Positions 15,982-24,104 of a stretch of DNA of 64,000 nt are shown here, one piece after another. Position numbers and translations under genes: made by a program. Source of the stretch: Actinomadura coerulea (GTDB taxonomy: Bacteria; Actinomycetota; Actinomycetes; Streptosporangiales; Streptosporangiaceae); assembly GCF_014208105.1 (NCBI RefSeq), contig NZ_JACHMQ010000001.1, forward strand, positions 5,704,001 through 5,768,000, read 5' to 3'. Numbering within the stretch: position 1 is the stretch's first letter; each line of letters starts with the position of its first letter. The notes below the pieces were generated by a model. It had not been told where the DNA came from. It saw nothing but the letters and a program-made list of their open reading frames with translations, and searched no databases.

Positions 15982-16827
15982 GTGGGACTTGTGGAGGTTG
16001 AGGACTCAGGTTGGACATCCCGCCGCAAAGCACTCTGGCTGATGGGGGCGGCGGCCGGTCTCGCCGCGCTCGGGGCGGACGGCGCGCGCCCTCCGCACGG
16101 GTCGGGGGCACCGGCATGGGCCGTGCCGTCCCCCCGCGCGAGGCCGGTCATCCATCCGACCCCGACGCCCACCCCGACTCCGACCCCCAGGCCCGCGCCG
16201 TGGACGCCGGCGAAGCTCACCGCGCTGGAGACCCCCGTCCGCGAGCTGACGCAGCTGTCGCCCCCGCCGCCCGCCGAGTCGATCGCCCTCACCATCGACG
16301 ACGGCCCGAGCCCCCTGTGGACGCCCCGGGTCCTCGACCTGCTGGCCGAGCACCAGATCCACGCGACGTTCTTCGTCATCGGCGAGCAGGTGAAGGAGTT
16401 CTCCAAGCTCACGCGCCGCATCGCCGACGCCGGCCACCAGATCTGCAACCACACCGAGACGCACCCGATCTACATCGCGAGCATGGCGAAGAAGCGGGTC
16501 CGCAAGGAGATCGTGGAGGCGCACGACCGGATCGCCGACGTGACCGGCGTCGTGCCCCAGTTCTTCCGCTCCCCTGGCGGCGCGTGGACGAAGACGATCC
16601 TGGAGACGGTGGCCGAGCACGACATGCTGCCGATCGACTGGGCCGTCGACCCGCGCGACTGGGCCCGGCCCGGCGTCGGCCACATCCGCCGCACGCTGAT
16701 GAAGGGCAAGGCCGGCAATATCATGCTGTGCCACGACGGGGGCGGCGACCGCTCCCAGACCCTCAAGGCCCTGGACACCGTCATCCCGAAGATGAAGAAG
16801 CGCGGCCTGACCTTCGTGGCGCTCTGA
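15982..16827 (+). CDS. Secreted polysaccharide deacetylase (NodB/CE4 family)
   Basis: 281 residues. The N-terminus has a Tat-like SRRKALWLMGAAAGLAAL signal, then a PTPTPTPTP proline-threonine linker at about 55-66. The CE4 motifs are all present: TIDDGPSP (metal Asp pair), HTETHP (metal His pair), RSPGGAW, DWAVDPRDW and LCHDGGGDRSQT with the catalytic His. It should remove acetyl groups from peptidoglycan N-acetylglucosamine or another beta-glycan at the cell surface. The GTG at 15982 is the longest start; a GTG three codons on (15991) has a better spaced GGGA. About 270 bases upstream hold no recognisable gene. Tandem 17-bp repeats cover the stop codon. Confidence 0.87.
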   Translation: MGLVEVEDSGWTSRRKALWLMGAAAGLAALGADGARPPHGSGAPAWAVPSPRARPVIHPTPTPTPTPTPRPAPWTPAKLTALETPVRELTQLSPPPPAESIALTIDDGPSPLWTPRVLDLLAEHQIHATFFVIGEQVKEFSKLTRRIADAGHQICNHTETHPIYIASMAKKRVRKEIVEAHDRIADVTGVVPQFFRSPGGAWTKTILETVAEHDMLPIDWAVDPRDWARPGVGHIRRTLMKGKAGNIMLCHDGGGDRSQTLKALDTVIPKMKKRGLTFVAL

Positions 16828-16874
16828 CCTTCGTGGCGCCCTGACCCTCGTGGCGCCCTGACCTCGGCGGAGCC
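16807..16874 (+). repeat. Four 17-bp tandem repeats across the deacetylase stop codon
   Basis: CTGACCTTCGTGGCGCT (16807-16823) is the last coding segment of the deacetylase. It is followed by two near-identical copies (16824-16840, 16841-16857) and a degenerate fourth copy (16858-16874). The second copy supplies the TGA stop. The pattern suggests slippage or recent tandem duplication that would move the stop if one base changed. Confidence 0.8.
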
Positions 16875-16900
16875 TGGGGTGTACTCAGGTACACCCCAGG
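16873..16900. terminator. Perfect 12-bp hairpin after the deacetylase gene
   Basis: CCTGGGGTGTAC (16873-16884) and GTACACCCCAGG (16889-16900) form a perfect stem with a TCAG loop. It lies 46 bases after the deacetylase stop and 82 bases before the sensor kinase start. It may end the upstream transcript; as an exact palindrome it could instead be an operator for the kinase operon. Confidence 0.6.
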
Positions 16901-16981
16901 CCCGGGTTGCGGGCACACTGTGCTGCGAGGGCGCCGCCACAAGACTGGACTCCAGACGGCAAGCGACCCGCGGAGGATCCG

Positions 16982-18295
16982 GTGAACGGTGGAGTGGTGG
17001 AAGAGACACGGCTGCAACGGCATGTGCGGGCGCCCTGGCGGGGCCTCGCCCTCTGGCTGCTCGGCATCCCCGCGACACTCGCCGGCCTGTGGTTCATCGC
17101 GGTCGTATCGATGATCACGAGCTTCGTCGGGGTGCTGCTGTTCCCGTCCTCGGCGATGCTGCTGCGCGAGCGGCTCGACGCGTACCGGGTCCGCATCAAC
17201 CGCTGGACCGACGTCCGGATCGCCCGGCCGTACCTGCCCGAACCGGAGCGCGAGCCCGGGCTCCAGGGCATGGTCAGGCGGTTCGTCGCACTGATCAGCG
17301 ACCCCGCCACCTGGCGGGACTACCTGTGGGTCCTCACCGACCCGGTCGTGTCGGCGCTCACCGCGGCGCTGCCCGCGATGCTGATCCTGTACGGGGTGTG
17401 GGGGTACGTGCTCGCCGCCTTCGCCGGCGACATGATCGGGCACTACGGCGGCAGCGACTGGTACGCCTACATCCACGTCACCGCGGGGTACGGCCGCGAC
17501 ACCGGACGAATCCTCTCCACGGTGGTCGTCGCCACCGCGTGCATCGCCCTCGGGTACGCCATCGGCCCGAAGATGCTGACCGCCTACGGGCACTGGGGCC
17601 GCGCCCTCCTCGGCCCGACGAGGAAGTCGGAGCTGGCCCTGCGCGTCCAGCACCTCACCGAGACCCGGTCGGAGGCCGTGGACGCCTCCGCCGCCGAGCT
17701 GCGCCGCATCGAGCGCGACCTGCACGACGGCGCCCAGGCCCGGCTCGTCGCGATGGGGATGAGCCTCGGCGCGATCGAGCACCTGCTCGACAGGGACCCG
17801 GAGAAGGCCCGCATCCTGCTCGCCGAGACCCGCGCGTCCTCGGCGAAGGCGCTGCACGAGCTGCGCGACCTCGTCCGCGGCATCCACCCGCCGGTGCTCG
17901 CCGACCGCGGCGTCGGGGACGCGGTCCGCGCCCTCGCGCTCGACCACCCGATGGACGTCGAGGTGTCCGCCGACCTGCCGGCGCGGCCCGAGCCGCCGGT
18001 CGAGTCGGCCGCCTACTTCGCGGTGTCGGAGATCCTCACCAACGCGGCCAAGCACTCCGGCGCGTCCCGCGTCTGGATCGACATGCGGCACGAGAACGGC
18101 ATGCTGCGGATCACCGTCACCGACGACGGGCGCGGCGGCGCGACCCTGGACGGCGGCTCGGGGCTGCGCGGGATCGAGCGGCGGATCGGTACATTCGACG
18201 GCGTCCTCGCCCTCAGCTCGCCCCCGGGCGGCCCGACGATCGTGACCATGGAGCTGCCGTGCGCGTTGTCCTCGCCGAAGATCTCGCCCTCCTGA
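16982..18295 (+). CDS. NarL-type sensor histidine kinase with N-terminal membrane sensor
   Basis: 437 residues from GTG 16982, which has GGAGG five bases upstream. The first 220 residues contain at least four membrane helices (LALWLLGIPATLAGLWFIAV, SMITSFVGVLLFP, VSALTAALPAMLILYGVWGY, ILSTVVVATACIALGYAIG) and match the putative-sensor domain of actinomycete kinases. The dimerisation and phosphoacceptor helix is RRIERDLHDGAQARLV (His in LHDGAQ), followed by the ATP-binding N box ILTNAAKHSGA and the G box DDGRGGA...GSGLRGI. It should phosphorylate the response regulator whose gene overlaps its 3' end by 37 bases. Confidence 0.92.
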   Translation: MNGGVVEETRLQRHVRAPWRGLALWLLGIPATLAGLWFIAVVSMITSFVGVLLFPSSAMLLRERLDAYRVRINRWTDVRIARPYLPEPEREPGLQGMVRRFVALISDPATWRDYLWVLTDPVVSALTAALPAMLILYGVWGYVLAAFAGDMIGHYGGSDWYAYIHVTAGYGRDTGRILSTVVVATACIALGYAIGPKMLTAYGHWGRALLGPTRKSELALRVQHLTETRSEAVDASAAELRRIERDLHDGAQARLVAMGMSLGAIEHLLDRDPEKARILLAETRASSAKALHELRDLVRGIHPPVLADRGVGDAVRALALDHPMDVEVSADLPARPEPPVESAAYFAVSEILTNAAKHSGASRVWIDMRHENGMLRITVTDDGRGGATLDGGSGLRGIERRIGTFDGVLALSSPPGGPTIVTMELPCALSSPKISPS

Positions 18296-18903
18296 GGGAG
18301 GGGCTCGTCAGCCTCCTGGAGTCGCACGACTTCGAGATCGCGGCGGCCGTCGACAACGGCCCGTCCCTGCTGAAGGCGCTGCTCGACCACCGCCCGGACG
18401 TGGCGGTGGTCGACGTGCGCCTGCCCCCGTCCTTCACCGACGAGGGCCTCCAGGCGGCGCTGGAGGCGCGGCGGCGGATCCCGGGGCTGCCCGTCCTCGT
18501 GCTGTCGCAGTACGTCGAGCAGCTCTACGCCCGCGAGCTGCTCGCCGACGGCACCGGCGCGATCGGCTACCTGCTCAAGGACCGGGTGTTCGACGCGGCG
18601 CAGTTCGTGGACGCGGTCCGCCGGGTCGCCGCGGGCGGCACTGCGATGGACCCCGAGGTCATCTCCCGGCTCGTGGCCCGGGGCACCCGCGACACGCCGC
18701 TCGGCCGCCTCACCCCGCGCGAGACCGAGGTCCTGGAGCTGATGGCGCAGGGACGCTCCAACGCGGCGATCGCGGAGCGGCTCGTCGTCACCGAGCGCGC
18801 GGTGACCAAGCACACCGCGAACATCTTCGCCAAGCTCGACCTGCCCGTGACCGGCGACGACAACCGCCGCGTGCTCGCCGTCCTGGCCTACCTCAACCGC
18901 TGA
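18259..18903 (+). CDS. NarL/LuxR-family response regulator
   Basis: 214 residues from GTG 18259, with GGAG seven bases upstream, inside the 3' end of the kinase gene. The receiver domain has VVLAEDLALLREGL at the N-terminus, the phosphoacceptor Asp in VAVVDVRLPP and the conserved lysine in LLKDR. The output domain is LTPRETEVLELMAQGRSNAAIAER followed by VTERAVTKHTANIFAKLDL, a LuxR helix-turn-helix. The last residues (TGDDNRRVLAVLAYLNR) are the usual ending of the group. Target genes are not evident; the overlap with the kinase gene makes partnership very likely. Confidence 0.93.
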   Translation: MRVVLAEDLALLREGLVSLLESHDFEIAAAVDNGPSLLKALLDHRPDVAVVDVRLPPSFTDEGLQAALEARRRIPGLPVLVLSQYVEQLYARELLADGTGAIGYLLKDRVFDAAQFVDAVRRVAAGGTAMDPEVISRLVARGTRDTPLGRLTPRETEVLELMAQGRSNAAIAERLVVTERAVTKHTANIFAKLDLPVTGDDNRRVLAVLAYLNR

Positions 18904-18967
18904 GCCGCCCGCCGCCGGGCGCGGCGGTGGCGTAGTCTGCCCCGCGAGCAGGCCCGGGGAGGGCGCG

Positions 18968-19750
18968 ATGACGGTGATTCTCGTTCTGCTGTGCCTGGCG
19001 ATCGCCGGGCGGGAGCTGTGGCTGGCGTTCGAGCGCGGGCGGACGCCGGGCGCGCCCGAGATCGCCGACATCCGCGCGCGGCTGCACGACGCCGACGCCC
19101 GGATCCGGTCGCTGGTCGCCCAGATCAACGACCGGCTGGTGCCGGACGTGAGCGGCCGGCTGAAGGAGCAGCGGGAGGCCGCCGAGGAGCAGCGCGCCGC
19201 GGTGGAGCGGCTGGCCGCCGAGATGGCCGTGCTCCGCGGGCACCTCGCCCGGCGGCTCGACCAGGCGGCCGCCGAGTCCCTCGGCGCCGACCCCGCCGAC
19301 CTGGTCACCGGGTCCCTCGCGGTCGTGCCGGCCGAGGCGCGCCCGGCGCTGTCCGGCCCGTTCGAGCGGTTCGCCGAACACCACGGGCTGCGCGTCGAGC
19401 TGACCGACGGGGACCGCTACTACCTGTCCGGACGCAGCCCGCGCGGCCTGGAACGCGACTTCCTCGACCTCGTGGCCGCGCTGCGCGAGCACCGCGCGGA
19501 GTCCACCGGCCCGGCGCGGGCCCTGCTGGGCGCGCTCCGCGACGTCGACGGCGGCGGCGCGCGGATCGGGCCGCTCCTCATGGCGCGGACGCCGGAGTCG
19601 CTGGTGTGCGGGGTCCTGCCGCTCGCCGAGCTGCGCGGCCCCGACGCCGACGGGCTGCTCGACGACCCGGACGTCGCCGCCCGGCGCCTCCACCGGCTGC
19701 CCGAAGGCCGGTTCTGCGACGTGTCCGCCTGGCCCGCTCTCAACGCCTGA
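18968..19750 (+). CDS. Membrane-anchored coiled-coil protein of unknown function
   Basis: 260 residues. The first 13 residues form a short hydrophobic segment (VILVLLCLAIAG) that would anchor the protein, followed by a Glu/Arg/Ala-rich helix (about 30-105; LKEQREAAEEQRAAVERLAAEMAVL) with coiled-coil spacing. The C-terminal 150 residues are a compact mixed domain with no motif I recognise. The ATG at 18968 follows GGGAGGGCG. It is co-directional with the two-component genes, 64 bases after them, but might have its own promoter. Convergent with the crotonase gene. Confidence 0.7.
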   Translation: MTVILVLLCLAIAGRELWLAFERGRTPGAPEIADIRARLHDADARIRSLVAQINDRLVPDVSGRLKEQREAAEEQRAAVERLAAEMAVLRGHLARRLDQAAAESLGADPADLVTGSLAVVPAEARPALSGPFERFAEHHGLRVELTDGDRYYLSGRSPRGLERDFLDLVAALREHRAESTGPARALLGALRDVDGGGARIGPLLMARTPESLVCGVLPLAELRGPDADGLLDDPDVAARRLHRLPEGRFCDVSAWPALNA

Positions 19751-19780
19751 ACCGTCACGGGCCGGCGCCGGCGGTCGCCC

Positions 19781-20554
19781 TCAGCGCAGGGGGGACTTCC
19801 AGGGGAACTCGGGCGCGCGGCGTTCGAGGAACGCGGCGATGCCCTCCTCGACCTCCCCGCTGGCGGCGACCTCGGCGAGCCACCGCCGGGTCTTCTCCTC
19901 GACCGGGCCCGCGGCGACGATGGCGTCCACGATGTCCTTGGTGGCCTGCTGGGTGAGCAGGGAGCGGGACGCGAGGGTCTCGGTGAACGCGGCGACGCGA
20001 TCGCGCAGGGCGTTCCCGGGGACCACCTCGTCCAGCAGCCCGACGCGCAGCGCGTGGGCGGCGTCGACCAGGTCGGCGGAGTAGAGCAGGTACTTCGCCG
20101 CCGACGGCCCCACCAGCCCGACCAGGCGCGCCGTCGCGGCGGCCGGGTAGACGATGCCGAGCCGGGCCGGCGTGATCCCGAAGCGCGCGTCCTCCGCCGC
20201 GAACCGCAGGTCGCAGGCGGCCGCGAGCTGGCAGCCGCCGCCCACGCAGTATCCCTCGATCGCGGCGAGCGTCGGCTTGCCGAACGCGGCGAGCGCCCGC
20301 TCGGCGACCGTCGACAGGTGCGAGTCGTCGTCGCGGTGGATGTCGTCCAGCTCGGAGATGTCGGCGCCCGCGCAGAAGTCGCCGCCCGCGCCCGTCAGCA
20401 CCACGACCCGGACGCCGGGGTCGGCGGCGAACCCGTCCAGGATGCCGGGCAGCGCCCGCCACATGTCCGCCGACATGGCGTTCCGCTTGGCCGGCCGGTC
20501 GATCGTGATCGTCCCGACGCCCCCGGCCGTCTCGAACCGCAGCCCCTCGCCCAT
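19781..20554 (-). CDS. Crotonase-superfamily protein (enoyl-CoA hydratase-like, catalytic glutamates replaced)
   Basis: 257 residues. The CoA-binding and oxyanion-hole elements are intact: GGDFCAGADISEL and GYCVGGGCQLAAACDLRFA. The two glutamates that act as acid and base in true enoyl-CoA hydratase appear to be lost: the segment that normally reads PEINLG is TPARLGIVYP, and the second position falls in AAKYLLYSADL. It therefore probably catalyses another crotonase reaction (isomerisation, decarboxylation or thioester hydrolysis) on an acyl-CoA. The rest (LTQQATKDIVDAI, WKSPLR end) is typical of actinomycete paralogs. It stands alone, convergent with the coiled-coil gene. Confidence 0.86.
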   Translation of the reverse strand: MGEGLRFETAGGVGTITIDRPAKRNAMSADMWRALPGILDGFAADPGVRVVVLTGAGGDFCAGADISELDDIHRDDDSHLSTVAERALAAFGKPTLAAIEGYCVGGGCQLAAACDLRFAAEDARFGITPARLGIVYPAAATARLVGLVGPSAAKYLLYSADLVDAAHALRVGLLDEVVPGNALRDRVAAFTETLASRSLLTQQATKDIVDAIVAAGPVEEKTRRWLAEVAASGEVEEGIAAFLERRAPEFPWKSPLR

Positions 20555-21075
20555 CGTCCTCCCTCGCCCCGCGCAGCGCGGCTCATCGTATTCGCCCGCC
20601 GCCCGGCGCCCCGCCGCGGGAGGGCCGGTCCGGGGGCCGTCGGAACCTGGAGGCCGGTCCGGTAGTCATAACCATCGCCGGCATGGGCACTGTCAGCATG
20701 AGCACCGGGACCGCGGCCGGGGACGCCGCGGCACCGGACGAGCGCAGGGGGACATCCGCGTGAAAGCCGTCACCGAACCGGGGGAATGCGAAAGCGCCCT
20801 CGATTGCTGTACTGTCGAGGCAACGTCCTTGGATTCTCACGACTCGCGTCGAGGACGTCTCTTCCCCGCCCGGGCCATCTGAGCGCCCGGTGAGTTTCGG
20901 TCCGGCACGCACACGGCGTGCGGGGCCACCGCACAAGGGAGCCGACGTCAGCCCGGTGGACCGAGCTGCATCCTTCGCATTCCTCTCGCGTACGCGCCGC
21001 GGGTTCCGCCGCCGTACGCGGATTCCGACCCCGGGCGGCGCCGCCCGCCGCGCGCCCGCCTGAGAAGGGACCCGT
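20555..21075 (+). promoter_or_regulatory. Long leader region of the rho gene
   Basis: The 521 bases hold no convincing gene. A TTGCTGTACTGT block near 20803-20816 could carry a -10 element (TACTGT). Shortly after, ACGTCCT (20823-20829) and AGGACGT (20852-20858) form a hairpin with an inner CGAC/GTCG stem. About 220 bases of probable leader RNA remain before the ATG, with GAAGGGACC just upstream of it. Long, unstructured, C-rich leaders are usual for autoregulated rho genes. A 26-codon frame starting at 20682 has no ribosome site. Confidence 0.5.
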
Positions 21076-22308
21076 ATGTCCGCCCCCACTCTCGAAACAG
21101 AACCCGCGGCAGGCCGCAAGGCCCCCGCACGCGGCGCGCACACCGTGTCCGCGCAGAGCGCCCGCAAGGACGCCCGGCAGCCGCGGCGCCCGGCCGACGA
21201 CGGTCCGACCGTCCCCTTCCACGGCCTCCTGTCCCTCCAGGACAAGCACGCCTTCGTCCGCACGTCCGGCTACCTCGCCGGCCCGGAGGACGTGCACGTC
21301 TCCCTCGCCCAGGTCAGGGCGCACCACCTGCGTCCCGGCGACGTGGTCGCCGGCTTCGCCAGGGCGCCCAAGCAGGGCCGGGGCGACTCCCCCTCCCTCG
21401 TCCGCGTCGAGACGGTGAACGGCCTCCCGGTGGCGGAGGCGGCGAACCGGCCCGAGTTCGGCGCGCTGACCCCGCTGTTCCCCGAGGAGCGGCTGCGCCT
21501 GGACACCGGCCCGCTCGCGACCCGCGTCATCGACCTGGTCGCGCCGATCGGCAAGGGGCAGCGCGGGCTCATCGTGTCGCCGCCGAAGGTCGGCAAGACG
21601 ATGGTGCTGCAGGCCCTCGCGAACGCCATCGCGGAGAACAACCCCGAGGTGCACCTGATGGTCCTGCTCATCGACGAGCGGCCCGAGGAGGTCACCGACC
21701 TGCAGCGGACCGTCCGCGGCGAGGTGATCCACTCGACCTTCGACCGTCCCGCGCGCGACCACACCGCGCTCGCCGAGCTCGCCGTGGAGCGGGCCAAGCG
21801 CCTCGTCGAGCAGGGCCACGACGTCGTGATGCTGCTCGACTCGATCACCCGGCTCGGCCGCGCCTACAACCTCGCGGCGCCCTCCAGCAGCCGCATCCTC
21901 GCCGGCGGCGTCGCGACGACCGCGATCTACCCGCCCAAGAAGTTCTTCGGCGCCGCCCGCAACATCGAGAACGGCGGCTCGCTCACCATCCTCGCCACCG
22001 CCCTGGTGGAGACGGGGTCCCGCATGGACGACGTCTTCTTCGAGGAGTACAAGGGCACCGGCAACATGGAGCTGAAGCTCGACCGGGGCCTCGCCGACCG
22101 CCGCGTGTTCCCCGCCGTCGACATCGAGGCGTCCGGGACGCGCCGCGACGAGCTGCTCATGTCCCCCGAGGAGCTCGCCCTCTCCTGGCGCCTGCGCCGC
22201 GCCCTCCAGGGCCTGGACAGGCAGGGCGCCGTCGAGCAGCTCCTGGAGAAGATGAAGGGCACCTCCTCCAACGCCGAGTTCCTCCTGCGCCTCCAGCAGA
22301 CGACCTGA
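21076..22308 (+). CDS. rho: Transcription termination factor Rho, short form
   Basis: 410 residues. Rho is a hexameric RNA helicase that ends transcription of untranslated RNA. The cold-shock-like primary RNA site is HGLLSLQDKHAFVRTSGYLAGPEDVHVSL (only the first part quoted in other forms). The ATPase has the P-loop PPKVGKT near residue 172 (usually PPKAGKT), DERPEEVTDLQR, Walker B VVMLLDSITRLGRAYN, and the R/Q loops GGVATTAIYPPKKFFGAA. Housekeeping Rho of actinomycetes usually has a 200-300-residue Arg/Asp-rich insertion before the RNA site; here only about 45 residues precede it. It is also not next to prfA or rpmE. A second, specialised Rho is therefore possible. Confidence 0.92.
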   Translation: MSAPTLETEPAAGRKAPARGAHTVSAQSARKDARQPRRPADDGPTVPFHGLLSLQDKHAFVRTSGYLAGPEDVHVSLAQVRAHHLRPGDVVAGFARAPKQGRGDSPSLVRVETVNGLPVAEAANRPEFGALTPLFPEERLRLDTGPLATRVIDLVAPIGKGQRGLIVSPPKVGKTMVLQALANAIAENNPEVHLMVLLIDERPEEVTDLQRTVRGEVIHSTFDRPARDHTALAELAVERAKRLVEQGHDVVMLLDSITRLGRAYNLAAPSSSRILAGGVATTAIYPPKKFFGAARNIENGGSLTILATALVETGSRMDDVFFEEYKGTGNMELKLDRGLADRRVFPAVDIEASGTRRDELLMSPEELALSWRLRRALQGLDRQGAVEQLLEKMKGTSSNAEFLLRLQQTT

Positions 22309-22329
22309 CCGGCCTTCGCGTCCGGGCGC

Positions 22330-23976
22330 TCAGCCGCCGTTCTCCGGCCTGAACGACCTGAGGATCCTGTCGTAGAGGCGCTGGCCGGGCGTCCACTCCG
22401 GATCGGGCGCGTGGAAGCAGAACTCGTACCCGGCCGCGCGGCCGCACAGCACGTGCCGGACCGCGTCGTGCACACCGTCCCGCCAGGTGAACTCCCATTC
22501 GGCGGCGCCGTCGACGACCTCGGGCACCGGTTCCAGCCGCAGCCGCTGGTAGCCCGGATAGCGGTGCTCCGCCACGGCGCCGCGCTCCTCCGAGCGCAGC
22601 CCGGTCAGCGGGTCGCCGGGGGCCGGGGCGATGCGCAGCCCCCGCGCCGCGCCGACGTCCTTCCAGGTCATCACGCTGCCGCGCCGTTCCGCCTGCCAGC
22701 CCGCGGGCACCCGCACCGAGTAGGCGCCCGCCTCGTGGTACTTCGCCGTCTTCACCGACACGCCCGCCGCCGGACGCAGCGCGACCGCGTCGCCCTTTCC
22801 GACCGCCGTCCACCGGGCCGTCCAGGTCCCCGCCCCGGCCGCGACCGCCGCGAGCAGCGCCACGCTGACGACCGTCCCGGGCCGCAGGCGCCGCGACGGC
22901 AGCGCCGGGACGCGCCACCCCGCCTGCCGCGAACCGCACGGCGGCTTGCCGGACCTGTCGCCGGGCGGCCTGCCGCCGCGCAGCGTCCACGGGACCCGCG
23001 GCCCGCGCGGAACCGGCGCCCTCGGGGCGTCCCTCGACACCCAGGCGCCGCTGAGCGCCCACGGGACACGGCGCCGCAGGACGGTGCGGTGCGCGGAGAA
23101 ACGGCGGGGATGCGGAATCGGCGCGCGGGTGAAACCCGGTTCCGGAACAGTTCCGATCACCATTTGCAGCATTTCGGCGGTGGCCTCGGCCGTCAATCTG
23201 TCCTCCGGCCGCTGCAGCAGCAGCCCTTCGATGACCGAACCCAGCGGCCCGGCCCGTACCGGGCGCGCATAGTCGCCCAGAAGAACCGCCACCATCGACG
23301 CGAGGGCGTGGCAGCGCAGGAAAGGTGAAAAGCCCTCGACCGCCGTGTAAAGCGTCGCGCCGAGCGACCACAGGTCGGACGCCTCCACGCTCGGCAGGCC
23401 GTTCACCCGCTCCGGCGGCAGGTACGCGGGAGAGCCCTCGATCCCGGCGAGCAGGGTGTCGGCCGGCTGCGGGCCCTTGCCCGTGTGGACGGCGAGGCCG
23501 AAGTCGCTGAGCAGGACCCGCCCGTCGTCGCACAGCAGGACGTTGCTGGGCTTGACGTCGCGGTGCAGGATGCCCGCCGCGTGCGACGCGCGCAGCACCG
23601 ACAGGACCGCCGCGCCGATCTCCGCCGTCCGGCGCACGCCGAGCGGGCCGTCCTCCGTGACGAGCCTGTGCAGGGAGCACGACTCCAGGAACTCCATGAC
23701 GATCCAGGGACGGCCGTTCTCGATGATGAGGTCGTGCACGGCGACCACGCCGGGATGGCGCAGGGCGGCGGTCGCGCGGGCCTCGGAGAACAGGCGTCTG
23801 CACATCACCCTGCGCTCGCTCTCGGTGATGCGCGGGGGGAGGTGGACCTCCTTGACCGCGACGTCCCGGTCGAGCATCTCGTCGTACGCCCGCCAGACGG
23901 TGCCCATGCCGCCTCTGCCGACGACAGAGAGCAGGCGATACCGGCGCGCGAGCGGTATCAGCCGATCCCCACTCAT
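22330..23976 (-). CDS. Membrane-anchored Ser/Thr protein kinase
   Basis: 548 residues. The kinase domain spans about 10-270: glycine loop VGRGGMGTVWRA, ATP lysine in DVAVKEVHL, catalytic loop HRDVKPSNVLL, DFG in LLSDFGLAV and the activation segment end GSPAYLPPERV. A proline/arginine-rich juxtamembrane region (about 280-385) precedes one membrane helix (VVSVALLAAVAAGAGTW). The extracellular part (about 415-548) is not PASTA; it contains three cysteines near the end (VLCGRAAGYEFCFHAP) and may bind an unknown ligand. The ATG at 23976 is used because the preceding in-frame sequence looks non-coding. It converges with rho, 21 bases apart. Confidence 0.92.
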   Translation of the reverse strand: MSGDRLIPLARRYRLLSVVGRGGMGTVWRAYDEMLDRDVAVKEVHLPPRITESERRVMCRRLFSEARATAALRHPGVVAVHDLIIENGRPWIVMEFLESCSLHRLVTEDGPLGVRRTAEIGAAVLSVLRASHAAGILHRDVKPSNVLLCDDGRVLLSDFGLAVHTGKGPQPADTLLAGIEGSPAYLPPERVNGLPSVEASDLWSLGATLYTAVEGFSPFLRCHALASMVAVLLGDYARPVRAGPLGSVIEGLLLQRPEDRLTAEATAEMLQMVIGTVPEPGFTRAPIPHPRRFSAHRTVLRRRVPWALSGAWVSRDAPRAPVPRGPRVPWTLRGGRPPGDRSGKPPCGSRQAGWRVPALPSRRLRPGTVVSVALLAAVAAGAGTWTARWTAVGKGDAVALRPAAGVSVKTAKYHEAGAYSVRVPAGWQAERRGSVMTWKDVGAARGLRIAPAPGDPLTGLRSEERGAVAEHRYPGYQRLRLEPVPEVVDGAAEWEFTWRDGVHDAVRHVLCGRAAGYEFCFHAPDPEWTPGQRLYDRILRSFRPENGG

Positions 23977-24104
23977 GCGGCGGTTAATCGCCGGAACGCG
24001 CCCAAGGCACGCTCCCTCGGCATCAATTGATTCTTGACTGGCAGGCGCCGAGGAAAAAGTGGCCGGGCGTGGTATAACCCACACACCGTGACTTTACCAA
24101 GACT

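Noticed and set aside
15656..16117. Minus-strand frame between the GAF-LuxR and deacetylase genes ending in a hydrophobic stretch (VLSGIQLYFTG)
   Set aside because: No ribosome site, overlaps both neighbours antisense, composition is proline/arginine noise.
20682..20763. Short frame (26 codons) in the rho leader
   Set aside because: No ribosome site and no similarity to a known rho leader peptide; judged chance.
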